Below are positions 15,169 to 18,693 of a DNA stretch of 18,693 nucleotides, piece by piece. A program made the position numbers and the translations under genes. The notes beneath the pieces are model-generated. The model was not told where the DNA came from, searched no databases, and saw only the letters and a program-made list of their open reading frames with translations. The stretch covers positions 1-18,693 of the forward strand of contig NZ_JBGTYY010000036.1 of the NCBI RefSeq assembly GCF_041807705.1. The letters run 5' to 3'. How positions within the stretch are numbered: the first letter of the stretch is position 1; every line of letters begins with the position of its first letter. Source of the stretch: Mannheimia sp041807705 (GTDB lineage: Bacteria; Pseudomonadota; Gammaproteobacteria; Enterobacterales; Pasteurellaceae).

Positions 15169-16440
15169 ATGAAAAAAACAGTCTTAGCAGTTGCAATTAG
15201 TGGTGCAATGTTCGCAGCCAGTGCATCAGCGGTCGATTTTCACGGTTATGCTCGTTCAGGTATAGGTTGGACATCCGGTGGTGGTGAACAATCTGCATTT
15301 ACTGTTAATGGCGGTGGTTCAAAATACCGTTTGGGTAACGAATCTGATACCTATGCAGAATTGAAATTAGGTCAGGAATTATTCAAAAGTGGTGAAAAAT
15401 CCATCTATTTTGATACTAACCTTGCTTATGGCGGTACGCTTCACAACAACGACTGGACAGAAACCAGCCCGGCATTACGTGAATTAAACGTACAGTTCAA
15501 AAACTTTGCAGATAGCTTACCGGGTGCAACCTTATGGGCAGGTAAACGTTTCTATCAACGCCATGATGTTCATATGAACGACTTCTACTACTGGGATATT
15601 TCAGGTCCGGGGGCAGGGGTTGAGAATGTTGATTTAGGCTTTGGAAAACTCTCTTTAGCGGTTACTCGTGATACAGAAAAAGATGGCGCATTCTCTTATT
15701 ATTATGACTATGCGAAAAAAGCGTATGTAAGTAACCGTGATGCGAAAAAAGAGGTCTATAATGATATTTTTGATGTTCGCTTAGCCGGTATTGAGCTTTG
15801 GAAAGACGGCTCATTAGAGTTAGGTTTTGATTACGGTAATGCTCATACTAAAGATGGTACAAAACTTAATAATGATAAAGCAACCAAAAACGGTTATATG
15901 GTAACAGCGGAATATACCCAAGGTAACTTCTTTGGTGGTTTTAATAAATTTACTGCACAATATGCAACCGATTCGATGACCTCTTGGAATAATGGTCACG
16001 CACAGGGTTCCTTAGAAAGTAATAAAGGTAATATGCTTCGTTTAATCAACCAAGGCGTTGTACAAGCGAGCGATAAAGTTGAAGTGATGTATGCCTTAAT
16101 CTACGAAAAAACAAAACTAGATAATAAACAAGGTAAAACTTGGTACTCTGCTGGTATCCGCCCAATGTATAAATGGAATGATACAATGAGTACATTATTG
16201 GAAGTCGGTTATGACCGTATTAAAGATCAAGCCACAGATAAGAAAAACGACTTAGTGAAATACACCATTGCACAACAATGGCAAGCAGGTAACAGCATTT
16301 GGGCTCGCCCTGCAATCCGTGTGTTTGGTACTTATGCACGTTGGAATGACAAATTCAATACAGAAGCTCGTACCAATGCCGGCTATAAAGCCAAAGACGG
16401 CGAGTTTATCACCGGTGTTCAATTTGAAGCTTGGTGGTAA
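15169..16440 (+). CDS. lamB: Maltoporin LamB
   Basis: Outer-membrane trimeric porin selective for maltodextrins. It has 423 residues with a 21-residue signal peptide (MKKTVLAVAISGAMFAASASA); the mature protein starts VDFHGYARSGIGW, with Tyr6 of the greasy slide in the same place as in E. coli. The motif DFYYWDISGPGAG and the C-terminal QFEAWW, ending in an aromatic residue for barrel assembly, are typical. The mature protein is about 19 residues shorter than in E. coli (421), probably through shorter loops. A GAGAGG site lies 7 bases before the ATG. It is the second gene of malK-lamB-malM, 98 bases after malK, and is followed by a hairpin. Confidence 0.97.
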   Translation: MKKTVLAVAISGAMFAASASAVDFHGYARSGIGWTSGGGEQSAFTVNGGGSKYRLGNESDTYAELKLGQELFKSGEKSIYFDTNLAYGGTLHNNDWTETSPALRELNVQFKNFADSLPGATLWAGKRFYQRHDVHMNDFYYWDISGPGAGVENVDLGFGKLSLAVTRDTEKDGAFSYYYDYAKKAYVSNRDAKKEVYNDIFDVRLAGIELWKDGSLELGFDYGNAHTKDGTKLNNDKATKNGYMVTAEYTQGNFFGGFNKFTAQYATDSMTSWNNGHAQGSLESNKGNMLRLINQGVVQASDKVEVMYALIYEKTKLDNKQGKTWYSAGIRPMYKWNDTMSTLLEVGYDRIKDQATDKKNDLVKYTIAQQWQAGNSIWARPAIRVFGTYARWNDKFNTEARTNAGYKAKDGEFITGVQFEAWW

Positions 16441-16455
16441 TCATCAAACGTTTAT

Positions 16456-16479
16456 GTGGGTAGGGCTGAACCTACCCAC
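16456..16479 (+). terminator. Hairpin between lamB and malM, probably partial terminator or mRNA protector
   Basis: GTGGGTAGG (16456-16464) and CCTACCCAC (16471-16479) form a perfect 9-bp GC-rich stem with a 6-base loop, 16 bases after lamB. Only TATTT follows, so termination should be incomplete. It would allow much LamB and less MalM. Confidence 0.6.
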
Positions 16480-16522
16480 TATTTCAGCACTTTATCCTAT
16501 TTTATAATTTTTAGAGGTTAAT

Positions 16523-17419
16523 ATGAAAAAAACGCTTCTTTCGACAGCAATATTATTCGCCCACCTTTTTGTGGTGTCTCCGAGTATGGCAAACAGTTCG
16601 GCAGTTAAACCTATTCATATTAACTCGTCTGAATTAGCTCAAATTCAATGGCAAGATGTGCCATTTTCACAAACCGTAAAAACAGAATTAAGCGAACAAC
16701 ACAAACAAGCATTTACCACAGCATTTGCCGGTATTGCTAGCCCGGTAGCTGCCTATCGTATTCCTGCAAATCAAGGTACATTGGAAATTGAAATCGAAAG
16801 CCCGGTGATGGACAAAAATGTTTTTGTGCCAACAGCAGTCGTATTGGATAGTCACTTTAATGTAGCGGCAACTTACCCTTCTTCTGAGTTTAAATTATTG
16901 GAAGAACGAGGGCTCAAAGGCAATCGTTTAGGGGCAGAACTCAATTTAACACCGGCAATGAACCAAGAATATATTTACTTGCTCATTTATACCACGCAGC
17001 AAGATTTAGCCAAAACGACAATTATGCCACATCCGGCAAAAACCTATGCAAAAGCAACCGGTAAACAACCGCCGGCAATTAATGATATTGAAGTGGCACA
17101 TAGTTTAAAAGGTCAAATCCACATCAATGTTACCGGCTCGAATGGCACTAAATTTATTGGCTTGCCGACCGAAATTTTTAGCTCAAATAAAGCAGCAACT
17201 CCGGTAGGTAAAACGACTGCTTCGATGCTGACAAAAGAAAACCCGGTTGCAGTAAAAACAGCGGTAGATAAAGATACAGAAGCCTATTTTAATCAGGCAG
17301 TAACGAAAGCGATTAAAGCAAAAGATATTAATAAAGCAATGAATTTGGTTAATGAGGCAGAAAAATTAGGGCTGACTTCTCCACGCCAAATCTTCTTAAA
17401 AAATGTAAGTTCAAATTAA
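16523..17419 (+). CDS. malM: Maltose operon periplasmic protein MalM
   Basis: Periplasmic protein of the maltose operon whose molecular role is not established. It has 298 residues against about 306 in E. coli. The signal peptide is residues 1-23 (ending SPSMA). The family block PVAAYRIPANQGTLEIEIES is clear near residues 74-93. A low-complexity Thr/Lys/Ala linker is followed by the conserved C-terminal helix containing EAYFNQAVTKAIKAKDINKA and the closing EAEKLGL segment. An AGAGG site lies 6 bases before the ATG. It is the last gene of malK-lamB-malM and is followed by a strong terminator. Confidence 0.93.
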   Translation: MKKTLLSTAILFAHLFVVSPSMANSSAVKPIHINSSELAQIQWQDVPFSQTVKTELSEQHKQAFTTAFAGIASPVAAYRIPANQGTLEIEIESPVMDKNVFVPTAVVLDSHFNVAATYPSSEFKLLEERGLKGNRLGAELNLTPAMNQEYIYLLIYTTQQDLAKTTIMPHPAKTYAKATGKQPPAINDIEVAHSLKGQIHINVTGSNGTKFIGLPTEIFSSNKAATPVGKTTASMLTKENPVAVKTAVDKDTEAYFNQAVTKAIKAKDINKAMNLVNEAEKLGLTSPRQIFLKNVSSN

Positions 17420-17464
17420 TTTATTTATTGTTTTTTTCATAGACATTCTCCTTGTCATCGGATG

Positions 17465-17481
17465 GGTGGTTTATCACCACC
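17465..17481 (+). other. Small hairpin before the malM terminator
   Basis: GGTGGT (17465-17470) and ACCACC (17476-17481) can form a 6-bp stem with a 5-base loop immediately upstream of the terminator stem. No role is evident. Confidence 0.35.
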
Positions 17482-17483
17482 AA

Positions 17484-17519
17484 CACCCTATCAGGGCAAT
17501 CTGATAGGGTGCTTTTTTT
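17484..17519 (+). terminator. Rho-independent terminator of malK-lamB-malM
   Basis: CACCCTATCAG (17484-17494) and CTGATAGGGTG (17501-17511) form a perfect 11-bp stem with a 6-base loop, followed by C and seven Ts (17513-17519). It is the strongest intrinsic terminator in the window, 64 bases after the malM stop. On the minus strand no T run follows, so it should not serve ttcA well. Confidence 0.92.
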
Positions 17520-17525
17520 GGGAGA

Positions 17526-17557
17526 TTTGCAAAATTTCCGGAAAATTAGACCGCTAG
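17526..17557 (-). other. DNA-uptake signal sequence (variant) next to the ttcA stop
   Basis: On the minus strand CTAGCGGTC is followed by TAATTTTCC and GGAAATTTTGCAAA. It differs from the CAAGCGGTC core at one base, and the AT-rich blocks fit. It sits between the convergent genes malM and ttcA. Confidence 0.5.
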
Positions 17558-17561
17558 AGAC

Positions 17562-18503
17562 TTAATTCACTTCCTTAAACTGAATCATTCCCGCTTCGGC
17601 AAAATTGTTGTCGTCATCTTCGTCTAAGAAGGTTTTGGTTTCAATTTTGACATCATCAAAAGCGGTGTCGCCTTCTATGCCTTCAATGGTTTGACCGTGT
17701 TTAATCCCTTTAAAATCAAAAAATTTCGGATCGCATAAGTGAGACGGCACGATATCTTGCAAAGCACTGAACATGGTTTCTAAACGCCCCGGGTATTGGC
17801 GATCCCAATTATTCAGCATTTCTTTCACCACTTGGCGTTGTAAATTAGGCTGAGAGCCACACAGATTACACGGAATAATCGGGAACTGCTTGGCTTCGGC
17901 ATATTTGATAATGTCTTTTTCTTTACAATAGGCGAGTGGGCGGATCACAATTTGTTTGCCGTCATCAGAAATTAGTTTTGGTGGCATACTTTTCATTTTG
18001 CCGCCATAGAACATATTTAAGAATAAAGTCGCCAGCATATCGTCACGGTGATGCCCTAATGCAATTTTGGTTGCACCCAATTCGGTGGCGGTGCGGTATA
18101 AAATCCCACGGCGAAGTCGTGAGCAGAGCGAGCAGGTGGTTTTGCCCTCCGGAATTTTCTCTTTTACGATGCCGTAGGTGTTTTCTTCCACAATTTTGTA
18201 TTCCACACCAATGCTGTCTAAATAGCGAGGCAATACCTCTTCCGGAAAGCCCGGTTGTTTTTGGTCTAGGTTTACCGCAACAACGCTGAAATTCACAGGG
18301 GCACTTTGTTGAAGATTAAGCAGAATATCAAGTAAAGTGTAGCTGTCTTTCCCGCCAGAAAGGCAAACCATCACACGGTCGCCTTCTTCAATCATACCAA
18401 AATCAGCAATTGCATTGCCGACATTACGGCGTAAACGTTTTTGTAACTTATTGAAATTAAAAGCAATTTTCTTTTCAGATTTTTGTTGGATATCGTCTGA
18501 CAT
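17562..18503 (-). CDS. ttcA: tRNA 2-thiocytidine(32) synthetase TtcA
   Basis: Iron-sulfur, ATP-dependent enzyme that thiolates cytidine 32 in a subset of tRNAs. I chose ATG at 18503 (313 residues, MSDDIQQKSEKK; E. coli has 311). The frame is open 19 codons further to 18560, but those codons run towards a neighbouring insertion sequence and have no TtcA counterpart. The PP-loop SGGKDS is at 49-54. Two CxxC motifs, C124/C127 in TCSLCSRLRRG and C212/C215 in PCNLCGSQPN, provide the cysteines of the iron-sulfur cluster. GHHRDD (150-155) is also typical. It is unrelated to maltose use, converges with malM, and its upstream region is cut short by an IS110 element. Confidence 0.96.
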   Translation of the reverse strand: MSDDIQQKSEKKIAFNFNKLQKRLRRNVGNAIADFGMIEEGDRVMVCLSGGKDSYTLLDILLNLQQSAPVNFSVVAVNLDQKQPGFPEEVLPRYLDSIGVEYKIVEENTYGIVKEKIPEGKTTCSLCSRLRRGILYRTATELGATKIALGHHRDDMLATLFLNMFYGGKMKSMPPKLISDDGKQIVIRPLAYCKEKDIIKYAEAKQFPIIPCNLCGSQPNLQRQVVKEMLNNWDRQYPGRLETMFSALQDIVPSHLCDPKFFDFKGIKHGQTIEGIEGDTAFDDVKIETKTFLDEDDDNNFAEAGMIQFKEVN

Positions 18504-18585
18504 AATATTTTGTAACCTGATAAATACACCTTTATGTGTAGCAACTGTATCCCCCAACATTTTTGGCGAGATACAAATTCGTTAA
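18504..18585. other. Gap between ttcA and the IS110-family transposase
   Basis: These 82 bases should hold the end of the IS110-family element and the ttcA promoter. I see no convincing -35/-10 pair. TACAC and GTGTA (18525-18529 and 18536-18540) form a small 5-bp inverted repeat. Because IS110-type elements often lack clear terminal repeats, the border of the element cannot be placed. Confidence 0.5.
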
Positions 18586-18693
18586 TTAAACCACGTGAGC
18601 ATTCCACTGTGAGCCATCACGGACGATGGCATTAATCACGGTTAAAAGCTTACGCATACAGGCGTTTACCGCCACTTTGAACGGTTTGCCACG
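18586..18693 (-). CDS. IS110-family transposase, C-terminal fragment (cut by window edge)
   Basis: On the minus strand an open frame enters from the right edge and ends at 18586, giving 35 residues that end in SQWNAHVV. The segment GKPFKVAVNACMRKLLTVIN is the typical C-terminal end of the Transposase_20 domain of IS110-family DEDD/serine recombinases. The catalytic parts lie outside the window. The short distance to ttcA leaves little room for a downstream guide (bridge) RNA, so the element more likely belongs to the IS110 group, with its long non-coding end upstream of the gene, than to the IS1111 group. Confidence 0.82.
   Translation of the reverse strand, partial: RGKPFKVAVNACMRKLLTVINAIVRDGSQWNAHVV

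Noticed and set aside
16268..16507. 79-codon open frame overlapping the lamB 3' end
   Set aside because: It is in another frame over the conserved LamB C-terminus and runs through the lamB-malM hairpin; no ribosome-binding site supports it.
17936..18289. 117-codon open frame antisense to ttcA
   Set aside because: It is the shadow of conserved ttcA codons, with a composition (many Cys, Arg, His) unlike real proteins of this genome.
18504..18560. 19-codon N-terminal extension of ttcA
   Set aside because: It has no counterpart in E. coli TtcA and reads towards the IS110 end; MSDDIQQKSEKK at 18503 fits the family length.
1..18693. CRISPR array, tRNA, rRNA, prophage or a novel defence system
   Set aside because: No regular spaced repeats, no cloverleaf or rRNA sequence, and every long gene is a recognisable maltose, tRNA-modification or transposase gene.

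Overview
The window is a chromosomal segment from a gammaproteobacterium of the family Pasteurellaceae. The proteins are close relatives of the Escherichia coli maltose proteins, the base composition is AT-rich, and several DNA-uptake signal sequences have the ACAAGCGGTC core followed by T-rich and TTTTGCAA-like blocks. That is the uptake-signal form of the Actinobacillus pleuropneumoniae / Mannheimia branch, not the AAGTGCGGT form of Haemophilus influenzae. I do not name a species.

From left to right: the last 34 codons and terminal repeat of an IS1595-family (IS1016-like) insertion sequence (1-123); malQ and malP on the minus strand, forming the malPQ operon (107-4656); a divergent control region (4657-4819); malT on the plus strand (4820-7546); then a minus-strand operon read as malE-malF-malG-malS (13592 down to 7670); a divergent 359-bp control region (13593-13951); a plus-strand operon malK-lamB-malM (13952-17419) closed by a strong terminator (17484-17519); ttcA on the minus strand (17562-18503); and the C-terminal 35 codons of an IS110-family transposase at the right edge (18586-18693).

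Together these genes form a nearly complete maltose/maltodextrin regulon. LamB admits maltodextrins through the outer membrane, MalS cleaves long dextrins in the periplasm, MalE binds them, MalF-MalG-MalK2 imports them, and MalQ and MalP convert them to glucose, longer dextrins and glucose-1-phosphate. MalT is the activator. Sequences resembling MalT boxes (GGGATGAT and near variants) and CRP sites lie where the E. coli logic predicts. At malP and malE the proximal box is exactly 20 nt from an identical CATAAT -10 hexamer. In E. coli the same genes are spread over three loci; here they share about 17 kb, and malS sits behind malG.

I found no CRISPR array, tRNA, rRNA or clearly novel gene system. 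The less ordinary points are the insertion-sequence end that supplies the stop codon of malQ, an IS110 end close upstream of ttcA, a possible internal MalT-dependent promoter before lamB, and a set of intercistronic hairpins, some with mutually exclusive folds.
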